Positions 15,000 to 24,006 are shown, counted from the stretch's first letter. The stretch is DNA of 64,000 bases from an uncultured Lachnospira sp. (GCA_910589305.1 CAJUTV010000004.1:1-64000); one strand, 5' to 3'. Numbers and translations: made by a program. Notes: a model not told the origin generated them from the sequence alone.

Positions 15000-15809
15000 T
15001 TATACGACCTGTACCCCATATAGTTCACAAAGACCTGCTAAGTCGCGCGCTACACCGTTGCCGATGGCATTAAATTTCCATTTTCCTTTATAAAGATATA
15101 ATTCACCAATCATCATTGAAGTAACATTAGAATAGTATTCCGTCATTTTAAAACTGACAAGTTCAGCATTGTTTAAGCTGTTTAATATTCTAATATAGGC
15201 GTCTTTAATCATGCTGAAATTGAGTTTTTTTTCTAAAGCTTCATTGATTGTGAGAACAAATACAATTTTGGTTACAGATGGATTAAGTTTAGCCATATCA
15301 ATAGATATGATTTCTCGGTCTTGCATAGAATGGTCACTAAAAATTGTACTATTGTCAGGGCTTTGTGTTTGTCCGTAAAATACAAACCAATCATCTCCTA
15401 GCACTTTCCCAGAAGCGTTTAACATAAAAGCCGAAACATCGACATCACAATTATTATTTAATACATTCCAACCGATACATGCCTTTAATTTAACAGGTGT
15501 ATGAATAGACAAAGGAACTTTTTGTCCTTTTTGAATTTTGTGGATTAATGGTGGAATCGGTTTGTTTGGAACGATTGAATTAGGTGGAATACGTTGGGTT
15601 ATTGGTTGTGTTGCTGACTTTATTGGATGAACGGTAGTGCTAGATAAATGCTGTTTAGCACTACATTGATTGCGGACGGTTGTAGACCCCTTCTTGTTAA
15701 TATTGGTTATGTTACTTAATGAATTGGCTTTCTGTACATTGATTTGATTTATTGATGTAACTGTTTGTTTGTTAAATGGAACGGTTGATTTCATAGGAAC
15801 AGCAATCAT
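15000..15809 (-). CDS. TerD family stress protein with basic, low-complexity N-terminus
   Basis: 269 residues from ATG 15809, which sits after the GAGGA of the conserved leader box; ATG codons upstream lie inside that box. Residues 1 to about 95 are rich in Thr, Pro, Gln and Lys (repeated PIPP and ITN). The TerD domain follows: LKACIGWNVLNNNCDVDVSAF, DDWFVFYGQ, IFSDHSMQDREII. TerD domains bind calcium through acidic loops, and ter operons respond to tellurite, phage and envelope stress. No other ter genes are nearby except AIM24 downstream. The N-terminal extension is unusual. Confidence 0.8.
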   Translation of the reverse strand: MIAVPMKSTVPFNKQTVTSINQINVQKANSLSNITNINKKGSTTVRNQCSAKQHLSSTTVHPIKSATQPITQRIPPNSIVPNKPIPPLIHKIQKGQKVPLSIHTPVKLKACIGWNVLNNNCDVDVSAFMLNASGKVLGDDWFVFYGQTQSPDNSTIFSDHSMQDREIISIDMAKLNPSVTKIVFVLTINEALEKKLNFSMIKDAYIRILNSLNNAELVSFKMTEYYSNVTSMMIGELYLYKGKWKFNAIGNGVARDLAGLCELYGVQVV

Positions 15810-15814
15810 TTTTA

Positions 15815-15894
15815 TCCTCATTTCTGCGCTCATTTTTTCACAAAGAATGAAAAATTTTTATAGATTTGTATCAAGCAATGTACAGACACAAATC
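15815..15894 (-). promoter_or_regulatory. Hairpin plus AGCGCAGAAATGAGGA leader, copy 3 (before TerD gene)
   Basis: On the minus strand GATTTGTGTC pairs with GATACAAATC around a 12-base loop (arms 15894-15885 and 15872-15863). The 16-base box AGCGCAGAAATGAGGA (15830-15815) follows, and its GAGGA serves as the TerD ribosome site. An ATG at about 15906 opens a 12-codon frame, MIVLHDLCLYIA, ending in the loop and right arm. It parallels copies at 19102 and 61995 with compensatory pair changes. Confidence 0.65.
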
Positions 15895-16162
15895 GTGCAA
15901 AACTATCATATGAAAGATTAAATCTGCAAGATATTGTTTAATAGTGTATTATACTTTACAATATTTTATGTCTACTTTTCTTAACGCGACAGTCTGTTAT
16001 TTTCTTTTTTATCAAGTCTATTCTTCCTTATTTTTTACAATTTTACTTGAAATATGGTGTAGTGTCAATTAATTTGATAAAACCAGAATAAACAAATAAA
16101 AACAATCAAATTCAAGTAATCTGATATTTCCTGTTACAATAAAGTATTGTCAGATGAAACAA

Positions 16163-16227
16163 GCAAGTCTCCACCTGCTGCTTATGCCTCTGTGGCATTG
16201 AAGTGGGGGAATTCCTTGATGAGGTTA
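16163..16227 (+). repeat. Dispersed palindromic repeat, 3' fragment (copy F)
   Basis: The right half of the family only: GCTTATGCCTCTGTGGCATTG, GAAGTGGGGGA, then CCTTGATGAGGTTA. It sits just upstream of the TetR promoter. Confidence 0.7.
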
Positions 16228-16249
16228 AAATATTTAATTATAAATGTTA

Positions 16250-16296
16250 TTGACAGGAGCAGGTACTCTTTATATAATTAAACTATAAGTTTAATT
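16250..16296 (+). promoter_or_regulatory. Sigma-A promoter with palindromic operator before the TetR gene
   Basis: TTGACA (16250-16255), 17 bases, TATAAT (16273-16278): a consensus promoter. AATTAAAC and GTTTAATT (16276-16283 and 16289-16296) form a perfect palindrome with a five-base centre that overlaps the -10 box and start point. It is well placed for repression by the TetR protein encoded next. Confidence 0.75.
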
Positions 16297-16312
16297 ATTG
16301 CAAGGAGAATAT

Positions 16313-16951
16313 ATGGGACGAAGAAAGAAAGAACCTAAAAGTGTACATAGAGAAAATATAGCCTCTGCCGCTTCCATATTGTTTATGAAAAAGGGAATTG
16401 CTGCAACTTCTATGGACGATATAGCAAAAGCCGCCAAATATAGCAAAGCAACATTATATGTATACTTTAAAAATAAGGAGGAAATTGTTGGCATTTTAGT
16501 GTTAAACAGTATGAAAAAGCTTTATGATTACATTGTTTTTGCATTGGAACAACAGGAAAGTACCCAATCAAGATATAATTTTATCTGCAATGGATTAGTG
16601 CAGTATCAAGAGGAATTTCCGTTTTATTTTAAAATGGTGTTGGATAAAATCAACATTGATTTTGAAAATCATAACACTTTGCCAGAAGAAAAGGAAACCT
16701 ATCAAATTGGAGAAGAAATAAATAAAAAGATAAAAGACTTTTTAATAGCTGGCATAGAAAAAGGCGACCTGCGCAATGACTTGGAAATCATGCCTACCAT
16801 ATTTAATTTTTGGGGTATGCTGTCTGGAATTATTCAGCTTGCCGCAAACAAAGAGGAATATATTAAAAATTCAATGGGATTATCAAAAAAACAGTTTTTA
16901 GAGTATGGATTTTCTATGTTATATTATTCGATTGCAACGAAGGAAAGATAA
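16313..16951 (+). CDS. TetR family regulator
   Basis: 212 residues from ATG 16313 (MGRRKKEPKSVHREN), after AAGGAG. The N-terminal 50 residues hold the TetR helix-turn-helix: IASAASILFMKKGIAATSMDD, then IAKAAKYSKATLYVYFKNKEE. The C-terminal ligand domain is helical and not assignable. It probably represses its own promoter through the palindrome at 16276-16296, and with it the membrane FMN-binding gene 30 bases downstream. The ligand is unknown. Confidence 0.85.
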   Translation: MGRRKKEPKSVHRENIASAASILFMKKGIAATSMDDIAKAAKYSKATLYVYFKNKEEIVGILVLNSMKKLYDYIVFALEQQESTQSRYNFICNGLVQYQEEFPFYFKMVLDKINIDFENHNTLPEEKETYQIGEEINKKIKDFLIAGIEKGDLRNDLEIMPTIFNFWGMLSGIIQLAANKEEYIKNSMGLSKKQFLEYGFSMLYYSIATKER

Positions 16952-16981
16952 TGATAAGTAAAAGATTGAGAGGTGTTTGAA

Positions 16982-17386
16982 ATGAATGTATCGCGAAAAA
17001 AAGTCCTTTTATTTATAATAATAATTCTTTTTTTTATCAGTTTCTTTTTTATTCTTTTTTACCTAAAAACGGTATTTGATTATAAAATGGCAGTAAAGAA
17101 AACTACTTTTAGCAATATAGATATTTCTGATATTCCTGATGGCGTTTATGTTGGTGAATATGATGTAAATTTTATATATGTCAAAGTGAAAGTAATGGTT
17201 CAGAATGGAGTAATTAAAAGCATTGATATTCTAAATCACAAAAACGAACGAGGAAAATCGGCAGAAATTGTTGCAGACAGAATGATTGAGGAACAAAAAA
17301 TAGATGTTGACACAGTATCAGGAGCAACAAATTCAAGCACGGTCATAAAGAAAGCAGTTGAAAATGCCCTTAAGAAAGAAAAGTAA
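16982..17386 (+). CDS. Membrane-anchored FMN-binding domain protein
   Basis: 134 residues from ATG 16982, after GAGAGG. One N-terminal membrane span (about residues 7-30, rich in I and F) is followed by an FMN-binding domain: DGVYVGEYDV, VMVQNGVIKSIDIL, and the flavinylation motif VSGATNSST near residue 115. The Thr of SGATxxT is where ApbE attaches FMN covalently. Such domains, outside the membrane, pass electrons in NQR/RNF-type and extracellular electron transfer systems. No ApbE gene is in the window. It is co-transcribed with the TetR gene. Confidence 0.8.
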   Translation: MNVSRKKVLLFIIIILFFISFFFILFYLKTVFDYKMAVKKTTFSNIDISDIPDGVYVGEYDVNFIYVKVKVMVQNGVIKSIDILNHKNERGKSAEIVADRMIEEQKIDVDTVSGATNSSTVIKKAVENALKKEK

Positions 17387-17554
17387 AAAATGAATAGGTA
17401 AATAGAATATAGTGATTACTTTGTCTAATAAATTAGGACAGATATGTAAATTATGCAAATTTAGGAAAGCCTTTATATAGTTGTCTTAAAAAATTTTTCA
17501 AAAAACAGTTGCAATATAGAACATAGTGTGATACTATCACTAAAAACAAAAAAG

Positions 17555-17601
17555 ACAAATGTCCGTCGTGGAAAGACATTGATAAAAAGACAGATATTTG
17601 T
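17555..17601 (+). promoter_or_regulatory. Leader with two mutually exclusive hairpins before asd
   Basis: ACAAATGTC (17555-17563) can pair with GATATTTGT (17593-17601, nine pairs including one G-U). Its inner AATGTC can instead pair with GACATT (17575-17580, six pairs). Both use the same left arm. The ribosome site GAGGAG follows at once, so the long form could hinder initiation. It does not resemble the lysine riboswitch, which is far larger. Confidence 0.45.
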
Positions 17602-17616
17602 TAGAGGAGAAAAGAT

Positions 17617-18705
17617 ATGAGTGAGAAGTTAAGAGTTGGTATACTTGGTGGTACAGGTATGGTAGGACAGCGTTTTATTACGCTGCTTGAAAATCATCCT
17701 TGGTTTGAGGTTGTTTTAGTTGCGGCAAGTTCTAGTTCGGCAGGCAAGCTTTATGAGGAAGCAGTAAAAGGGCGTTGGAAGATGGCAACGCCAATGCCAG
17801 AATTTGTTAAGAAGATGACGGTTTATGATATAGATAAGGATTTTGATAAGATAGTAGCTGAGGTGGATTTTGTATTTTGCGCGGTCAATATGCCTAAAGA
17901 TGAAATTAAGGCATTGGAAGAACGCTATGCAAAAGCAGAGCTTCCGGTTGTTTCTAACAATAGCGCACATCGTTGGACACCAGATGTTCCAATGATTTTG
18001 CCAGAAGTTAATGCCGAGCATTTGGACGTAATTGAGTATCAGAAGAAAAGACTTGGCACAACGAGAGGTTTTATATGTGTAAAACCAAACTGTTCTATTC
18101 AAAGTTATGCTCCAGCTCTTACAGCGTTAAGGGAATTTGAGCCAAAGTTAGTTGTGGCAACGACATATCAAGCTATTTCAGGTGCTGGCAAGACCTTTGA
18201 ACAATGGCCAGAGATGGTTGGAAATATTATTCCATACATTGGCGGAGAAGAAGAAAAAAGCGAAAAAGAGCCTCTTAGAATTTGGGGTAAAGTTGAGAAT
18301 GGACAGATTGTTCCAGCTACAGAGCCAATTATTACATGTCAATGTATCCGTGTTCCTGTTCTTGACGGACATACAGCAGCCGTTTTTGTTAATTTTGGCA
18401 AGAAGCCAACAGAAGAACAAATTATTGAGAAGTTAAAGAACTTTAGAGGAGAACCACAAGAATTAAATTTGCCTAGCGCACCAAAACAATTTATACAATA
18501 TTGTGAGGAAGATAATCGTCCTCAAGTTACATTGGATGTAAATTATGAGAATGGCATGGGTGTTTCAATTGGACGTGTAAGGAAAGATTCCGTTTTTGAT
18601 TATAAGTTTATTGGTCTTTCACACAATACGCTCAGAGGTGCAGCAGGGGGCGCGCTTTTATGTGCAGAGCTTCTTAAGGCAAAGGGATTTATTACCAAAA
18701 AGTAA
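17617..18705 (+). CDS. asd: Aspartate-semialdehyde dehydrogenase
   Basis: 362 residues. It reduces aspartyl phosphate to aspartate semialdehyde, the branch point to lysine, diaminopimelate, threonine and methionine. The Rossmann motif VGILGGTGMVGQRF is at residues 7-20. The catalytic Cys is near residue 159 in KPNCSIQSY, and YQAISGAGKTFEQW follows. The length and motif style match the archaeal/fungal-type branch rather than the E. coli type. ATG 17617 follows GAGGAG. It is monocistronic, with a strong terminator downstream. Confidence 0.93.
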   Translation: MSEKLRVGILGGTGMVGQRFITLLENHPWFEVVLVAASSSSAGKLYEEAVKGRWKMATPMPEFVKKMTVYDIDKDFDKIVAEVDFVFCAVNMPKDEIKALEERYAKAELPVVSNNSAHRWTPDVPMILPEVNAEHLDVIEYQKKRLGTTRGFICVKPNCSIQSYAPALTALREFEPKLVVATTYQAISGAGKTFEQWPEMVGNIIPYIGGEEEKSEKEPLRIWGKVENGQIVPATEPIITCQCIRVPVLDGHTAAVFVNFGKKPTEEQIIEKLKNFRGEPQELNLPSAPKQFIQYCEEDNRPQVTLDVNYENGMGVSIGRVRKDSVFDYKFIGLSHNTLRGAAGGALLCAELLKAKGFITKK

Positions 18706-18796
18706 AATTCTTTTTGTATTGTGATAATGATTTTTTAGGTTTTTCCTGCGATGATATAAAGCGATAGGAATAGATATAAGAAAATATCTACGATGT

Positions 18797-18836
18797 GAGA
18801 ACGAAAGCATTTATTGCTTTCGTTCTCTTTTCTTTT
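18797..18836 (+). terminator. Terminator after asd
   Basis: GAGAACGAAAGC (18797-18808) pairs perfectly with GCTTTCGTTCTC (18816-18827) over a seven-base loop, followed by TTTTCTTTT. Confidence 0.92.
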
Positions 18837-19008
18837 CATGCTATTTTGAAGAGAAGAATATATAAAATGATACAAAATGGTATGTTTGAGTGATATAATT
18901 TCAATTATACAGACATTGATAAAACCGAATTTGTGAGGCATATATGTTAATTGGAGGAAGAGGAGAAAACAGTATATAATCAACAAAAAATAATTTTACA
19001 GTAAAAAT

Positions 19009-19052
19009 AAATGCAAGTCCGATTTCTTAATCTTGGAATCAGGCTTGCATTT
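19009..19052. terminator. Second hairpin in the asd-nucleotidase gap
   Basis: AAATGCAAG (19009-19017) pairs with CTTGCATTT (19044-19052), and the stem extends imperfectly inward. It is not followed by a clear T-run. About 60 bases upstream are a TATAAT-like box and an 11-codon frame (MLIGGRGENSI) after GTGAGG, which I cannot interpret. Confidence 0.55.
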
Positions 19053-19101
19053 ACTATATATTTATTATAAAATGAACTGATTGTTGAAAGTTTTAATAAA
19101 T

Positions 19102-19315
19102 ACTTTGTGTTTGTGCGTTGTTTGATACAAAGTTATAAAAGTATATTTTTTGAATGAAAGTTTTGTGTAAAAGACTTTAAGAGAAGAAAAGAACCTTTAT
19201 ATATAAAGAATTTTGAGTCAAATATTCTTTGTATAAAATGCAATAATTAAGAAAATAGTATCAAAATAGATTTTAAATTAACAGTTTTTATGTAAAAACA
19301 GCGCAGAAATGAGGA
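19102..19315 (+). promoter_or_regulatory. Hairpin plus AGCGCAGAAATGAGGA leader, copy 2 (before nucleotidase gene)
   Basis: ACTTTGTGTT (19102-19111) pairs with GATACAAAGT (19124-19133) around a 12-base loop. Compared with copy 1, an A-U pair has become G-C by a change in each arm, and two others have become G-U. A 14-codon frame ending LINTLCLCVV runs through the hairpin. The 16-base box is at 19300-19315, here 166 bases after the hairpin, immediately before the GTG start. Confidence 0.6.
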
Positions 19316-19319
19316 TAAT

Positions 19320-19907
19320 GTGAAAAACAACCACTTTTATGCTATGTTGTCTCGTATGAAGTATATTAATCGATGGGGGCTTATGCGCAATACAAGAGAG
19401 GAAAATATTAGTGAGCATAGCCTTGAAGTCGCCTTTATTGCACATGCTTTTGGCATTATCAACAATGAAATATATGGTGGAAACATATGTCCAGAGCGGT
19501 TGGCAATTCTTGGCATGTACCATGATGTGACAGAGATTATAACAGGTGATATGCCCACACCTGTCAAATATTATAGTTCTGTTATCAGAAATGCTTATGC
19601 AGAAGTGGAATGTGTTGCAAAAGATGAACTTCTTACAGGGCTGCCTCAGGTGATGCAAAAGTATTATGACAATGTTCTTTTAGAGACAAAAGACGAAGCG
19701 TATTTATGGAAATATGTCAAAGCAGCAGATAAAATGTCAGCATTGATAAAATGTATTGAAGAGGAACAGATGGGAAATAAAGATTTTTTGGATGCAAAAA
19801 ACACGATTGAAAAAGCATTAAAAGAGATGAATTTGCCTGAGGTAAATTATTTTATGAGTGAATTTTTACCAGCATATAAATTGACATTGGATGAATCTGG
19901 CGAATGA
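19320..19907 (+). CDS. HD-domain 5'-deoxynucleotidase, YfbR type
   Basis: 195 residues. HD-domain metal ligands are visible: H in ENISEHSLEVA, HD in MYHDVTEI and D in KAADKMSAL. The surrounding sequence (MLSRMKYINRWGLMRNTREEN at the start, GDMPTPVKYY in the middle) matches the YfbR family, which removes phosphate from deoxynucleoside 5'-monophosphates. The start is GTG 19320, because the ATG at 19318 is followed by a stop and GAGGA lies five bases upstream. It is a single gene under the hairpin leader. Confidence 0.85.
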   Translation: MKNNHFYAMLSRMKYINRWGLMRNTREENISEHSLEVAFIAHAFGIINNEIYGGNICPERLAILGMYHDVTEIITGDMPTPVKYYSSVIRNAYAEVECVAKDELLTGLPQVMQKYYDNVLLETKDEAYLWKYVKAADKMSALIKCIEEEQMGNKDFLDAKNTIEKALKEMNLPEVNYFMSEFLPAYKLTLDESGE

Positions 19908-19920
19908 TATTAATTGATGT

Positions 19921-19973
19921 AGCCAGATGGTTTGAGTAAGCAGTGCAGAGGATTGCGAATATTTACTTTGACT
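19921..19973 (-). repeat. Dispersed repeat, end fragment (copy J)
   Basis: On the minus strand AGTCAAAGTAAATATTCGCAA, then CTTACTCAAACCATC, matches the left end of the diverged repeat copies G and E. Confidence 0.5.
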
Positions 19974-20087
19974 TTATATGCTTTTTATAGAACATTTATT
20001 TTAAGACATATTTTAGTAAAATAAATACATATCTGCATGTTATAAGGGTATTTTTTGACTTTGTGGAAAAGGAGCTGCCGTAAGATT

Positions 20088-22100
20088 ATGAAAAAGTCCG
20101 TATTTATAGCTGAAAAACCAAGTGTTGCGCAAGAATTTGCCAAAGCACTGCATATTCATTTTACAAAAAAAGATGGCTATCTTGAAGCGGAGAACACCAT
20201 TGTAACATGGTGTGTGGGACATCTTGTCACAATGAGCTATCCAGAAAAATATGATGAAAAATATAAAAGATGGAGTTTTGACATGCTTCCTTTTTTGCCA
20301 CAGGATTTTTTATACGAAGTGATACCATCTGTAAAAAAGCAGTTTGATATTGTCAAAAAAATCTTGACAGACAAAGCGGTTGAAACGATATATGTATGTA
20401 CAGACTCTGGTCGTGAAGGAGAGTATATATACAGACTTGTAAAACAGATGGCAGGTATTGAGGGAAAAATTGAAAAACGTGTTTGGATTGATTCACAGAC
20501 AGAGGAAGAAATTGTAAAGGGCATTGAAAATGCAAAATTGTTGTCCGAGTATGATAATTTAAGTGAAGCGGCATATTTAAGGGCAAAAGAAGACTATCTG
20601 ATGGGCATTAATTTTTCCAGAGCATTAACCTTAAAGTATGGAAGAAATATATCCAATTATTTAAAAACGGATAGAACGGTTATTTCAGTGGGAAGAGTGA
20701 TGACATGTGTACTGGGAATGGTTGTCAAAAGAGAGCGGGAAATAAGGGCGTTTGTAAAGACACCATTTTTTAAAGTAATAACAAATGTTCGTTTGACTTT
20801 AGAAGAAGGTGAAGAAGAAAAAGAATCCTCTCAATTTGAAGCAGAATGGAAGGTTTCTCCTAAAAGCAGATATTATAAGACACCATTTTTGTATAAAGAT
20901 AATGGATTTAAAGACAAGCAAAAAGCACAGGAATTGGTTGATTTAATGTCTGAGACGCTGCCTGAACAAGGAATTATTGAGGCAATAGAACGAAAAAAAG
21001 AAACAAAAAATCCTCCATTATTATACAATCTTGCAGAGCTGCAAAACGATTGTTCTAAGTTGTTTAAAATAAGCCCTGATGAGACATTGACAATTGTCCA
21101 AGAATTGTATGAAAAAAAGTTAGTGACATATCCAAGAACCGATGCAAGAGTTGTGTCAAGTGCTGTGTGTAAAGAAATTTATAAAAATATCAGCGGTTTA
21201 AAGAATTATGCGCCAACAAATATCTTTGTTGCAGAGATTTTAGAACAAAAAAAGTATACATCGCTTGAAAAGACCAGATATTGTGATGACAAGAAGATAA
21301 CCGACCATTATGCGATTATTCCGACAGGTCAAGGATTAAATGCTTTAAATAGTGTTTCTTCAACTTCAGCAAAGGTGTATGAGATTATTGTAAGGCGATT
21401 TCTTAGCATATTTTATCCAGCAGCCATATATAATAAAGTTGCTGTTACGATTGCTTGTAAAAATGAACTTTTTGCTGCTTCTTTTAAGATGCTTGTCGAT
21501 GAAGGATATCTGAAAGTTGCACAAAATTCATTTGCAAAACAGCAAGAAGATAATAAAATAAATACAGTAGTGAATGTTTCTTTGATGGAGCAGTTAAAAA
21601 AATGCAAAAAAAATGATGTGGTTCATCTGATGGATTTTTATATTAAAGAAGGAGAAACATCACCTCCAAAAAGATATAATTCAGGTTCCATTATACTGGC
21701 TATGGAAAATGCAGGACAGCTTATAGAAGATGAGGAGTTGCGCGCTCAGATAAAGGGAAGCGGCATAGGAACAAGTGCTACAAGGGCAGATATTTTAAAA
21801 AAGCTCAATCGAATAGAATATATGTCTACAAATAAAAAAACACAGATAATAACACCAACCAAACTTGGAGAAATTGTATATGATGTTGTTGCAAAATCCA
21901 TTTATCATTTGCTTAATCCAGAATTGACAGCAAGTTGGGAGAAGGGGTTGACCTATGTGGCACAAGGAACAATTACATCAAAAGAATATCTTGATAAGCT
22001 GGAAGGTTTTGTTGAACGAAGAACAATTCAAGTGATGAATTTAAATAATCAAACAGAACTTATTGGTCTGTTTGATGAATCTTCTAAAAATTATAAATAA
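20088..22100 (+). CDS. topB: DNA topoisomerase III
   Basis: 670 residues from ATG 20088 (MKKSVFIAEKPSVAQEF). A longer TTG frame exists, but the Toprim domain begins right after this ATG. Toprim motifs include the Glu in AEKP and DSGREGEYIYRLV near residue 105. The catalytic Tyr is near residue 348 in LVTYPRTDARV. GSGIGTSATRADIL is the conserved late block. It relaxes and decatenates DNA through a 5'-phosphotyrosine link. There is no C-terminal zinc-finger region. GGAG lies 13 bases upstream, a little far. Confidence 0.93.
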   Translation: MKKSVFIAEKPSVAQEFAKALHIHFTKKDGYLEAENTIVTWCVGHLVTMSYPEKYDEKYKRWSFDMLPFLPQDFLYEVIPSVKKQFDIVKKILTDKAVETIYVCTDSGREGEYIYRLVKQMAGIEGKIEKRVWIDSQTEEEIVKGIENAKLLSEYDNLSEAAYLRAKEDYLMGINFSRALTLKYGRNISNYLKTDRTVISVGRVMTCVLGMVVKREREIRAFVKTPFFKVITNVRLTLEEGEEEKESSQFEAEWKVSPKSRYYKTPFLYKDNGFKDKQKAQELVDLMSETLPEQGIIEAIERKKETKNPPLLYNLAELQNDCSKLFKISPDETLTIVQELYEKKLVTYPRTDARVVSSAVCKEIYKNISGLKNYAPTNIFVAEILEQKKYTSLEKTRYCDDKKITDHYAIIPTGQGLNALNSVSSTSAKVYEIIVRRFLSIFYPAAIYNKVAVTIACKNELFAASFKMLVDEGYLKVAQNSFAKQQEDNKINTVVNVSLMEQLKKCKKNDVVHLMDFYIKEGETSPPKRYNSGSIILAMENAGQLIEDEELRAQIKGSGIGTSATRADILKKLNRIEYMSTNKKTQIITPTKLGEIVYDVVAKSIYHLLNPELTASWEKGLTYVAQGTITSKEYLDKLEGFVERRTIQVMNLNNQTELIGLFDESSKNYK

Positions 22101-22120
22101 TAGGCGGATTACAAATTTGT

Positions 22121-22162
22121 GCCTGTGCATAGAACGGCAAGCTGTTCATTAAATTCGCAGGC
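22121..22162 (+). other. Nested hairpin upstream of glmS
   Basis: GCCTGTG (22121-22127) pairs with CGCAGGC (22156-22162), and inside it GAACGGC (22132-22138) pairs with GCTGTTC (22141-22147). It is too small and lacks the conserved core to be a glmS ribozyme. It could terminate topB transcription or influence glmS translation. Confidence 0.45.
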
Positions 22163-22185
22163 TACGGAAAGGCATGGTTATTTTT

Positions 22186-24006
22186 ATGTGTGGAATAGTT
22201 GGATATATTGGCGATAGGGATTGTACAAATGTATTGATTGACGCATTAGAAAAACTAGAGTATAGAGGATACGATTCAGCAGGTATTGCTGTTATGGGAA
22301 ATGGTGCTATCAATGTTGCTAAATGTAAGGGGAGACTTGCAAATTTAGTAGAAAAGATGGAAAATGAGGGGCGACCTTCTGGCAATATGGGAATAGGACA
22401 TACGAGATGGGCTACACATGGGGAACCTTCAGATATTAATTCACATCCGCATGGAAACAGGAGAGTGACTGTTGTACACAATGGAATTATTGAAAATTAT
22501 AGGCAGATAAAAGAATTTCTTATAAATGAAGGATACAGTTTTGTCAGTGAAACCGACACAGAGACCGTTGCTAAATTGTTGGATTATCACTATTCAGGAA
22601 ATCCAGTTGACACGATTATTAAAGTATTGTCAGAGATAAAAGGTTCTTATGCGCTAGGAGTGATTTTTAGGGATTTTCCAAATACCATTTATGCGGTGCG
22701 AAAGGATAGTCCTTTGATAGTGGGAAAAGGAGAGCATGAAAATTTTATTGCTTCCGATGTTCCTGCTATTATGAAATATACAAGAAATTATTATTTACTT
22801 GAGCAGAATGAAATTGCAGTTATCAAAAAAGAGAGTGTAACATTTTATAATACCCATAAAGAAAAAATTTCTAAAGAAATCCATGTTGCCGATTGGGATG
22901 TGGATGCAGCTGAAAAAGGTGGCTATGAGCATTTTATGCTCAAAGAAATTCACGAGCAGCCTACTGCTATAAAGACTACAATTATGCCTAGAATCCAAAA
23001 TTCGATGCCTGATTTTTCGGCAGAAGGTTTTGATAACAAACGACTAAGTTCGTATAAAAAAATATTTATTGTCGCCTGCGGAACAGCAATGCACGCTGGT
23101 TTAGTTGGAAAGTATGTGATTGAAAAATTGGCTAGAGTGCCAGTCATTGTTGATATTGCATCGGAGTTTCGATATAGAGAGCCGCTTATTGGTGAAGGTG
23201 ACCTTATGATTGTCATTTCACAGTCTGGAGAAACAGCAGATACAAAAGCGGCTTTGGAGTTAGCTAAGAACAATAATGCAGACACAATGGCAATTGTCAA
23301 TGTAAAGGGCTCATCGATTGCAAGGGATGCCGATATGGTGATATATACACATGCAGGTCCAGAGATATCGGTTGCTTCAACAAAGGCTTATATGGTGCAA
23401 ATTTCAGTTATGTATTTAATTGCATTTGAGCTTGCTTTAGGAAATGATACCATAACAAAAGAACAGTGCGCTGCATATACGAAACAATTGGAGGAAATTC
23501 CAGATATTATAGAACAATCGATTGCTTTAGAAAATAAATGTCAATTTGTCGCTTCCAAGTTACTGAATGCAGAAAGTCTGTTATATATAGGAAGAGGGCT
23601 GGATTATGCCCTGAGTATGGAGGGGTCTTTAAAGTTAAAAGAGATATCCTATATTCATTCAGAATCCTATGCGGCAGGCGAGCTAAAACATGGTACGATT
23701 TCGTTAATTACAGAGGGAATGCCTGTGATTGCTGTTGTCACACAAGATGATTTGGAAGAAAAGACAATCAGTAACATTAAGGAAGTGAAATCCAGAGGGG
23801 CAATGGTTATTTTAGTGTGCGGCAAAGACGTGCAAGTAGAAGATGAAGTTGCCGATTATGTTATTCGACTGCCAAAAGCTGATAAGCTGCTTATGCCAAT
23901 GGTGGCAGCCGTTCCTTTGCAGCTTATTGCTTACTATGCGGCAGTGCTTAAAGGAAACGATGTTGATAAGCCAAGAAATTTGGCAAAATCGGTTACAGTG
24001 GAATAA
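22186..24006 (+). CDS. glmS: Glutamine-fructose-6-phosphate aminotransferase
   Basis: 606 residues. It makes glucosamine-6-phosphate from fructose-6-phosphate and glutamine, the first step to UDP-GlcNAc and peptidoglycan. The start must be ATG 22186, since Cys2 (MCGIVGYIG) is the N-terminal nucleophile of the glutaminase domain; the frame extends four codons further upstream. Glutaminase motifs GHTRWATHG and HNGIIENY are present, then two SIS domains (ACGTAMHAG, ISQSGETADTKAAL, SVASTKAY) and the C-terminal KPRNLAKSVTVE. GGAAAGG 14 bases upstream is weak. No ribozyme was found. The next gene may belong to the same pathway. Confidence 0.96.
   Translation: MCGIVGYIGDRDCTNVLIDALEKLEYRGYDSAGIAVMGNGAINVAKCKGRLANLVEKMENEGRPSGNMGIGHTRWATHGEPSDINSHPHGNRRVTVVHNGIIENYRQIKEFLINEGYSFVSETDTETVAKLLDYHYSGNPVDTIIKVLSEIKGSYALGVIFRDFPNTIYAVRKDSPLIVGKGEHENFIASDVPAIMKYTRNYYLLEQNEIAVIKKESVTFYNTHKEKISKEIHVADWDVDAAEKGGYEHFMLKEIHEQPTAIKTTIMPRIQNSMPDFSAEGFDNKRLSSYKKIFIVACGTAMHAGLVGKYVIEKLARVPVIVDIASEFRYREPLIGEGDLMIVISQSGETADTKAALELAKNNNADTMAIVNVKGSSIARDADMVIYTHAGPEISVASTKAYMVQISVMYLIAFELALGNDTITKEQCAAYTKQLEEIPDIIEQSIALENKCQFVASKLLNAESLLYIGRGLDYALSMEGSLKLKEISYIHSESYAAGELKHGTISLITEGMPVIAVVTQDDLEEKTISNIKEVKSRGAMVILVCGKDVQVEDEVADYVIRLPKADKLLMPMVAAVPLQLIAYYAAVLKGNDVDKPRNLAKSVTVE

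Noticed and set aside
17387..17616. Lysine riboswitch before asd
   Set aside because: No five-helix junction or conserved core; the paired segments are short and cover under 50 bases.
18735..18986. 83-codon minus-strand frame after asd
   Set aside because: It runs through the perfect asd terminator hairpin and has no ribosome site.
22101..22185. glmS ribozyme upstream of glmS
   Set aside because: The gap after topB is under 90 bases and lacks the conserved ribozyme core; only a small nested hairpin is present.
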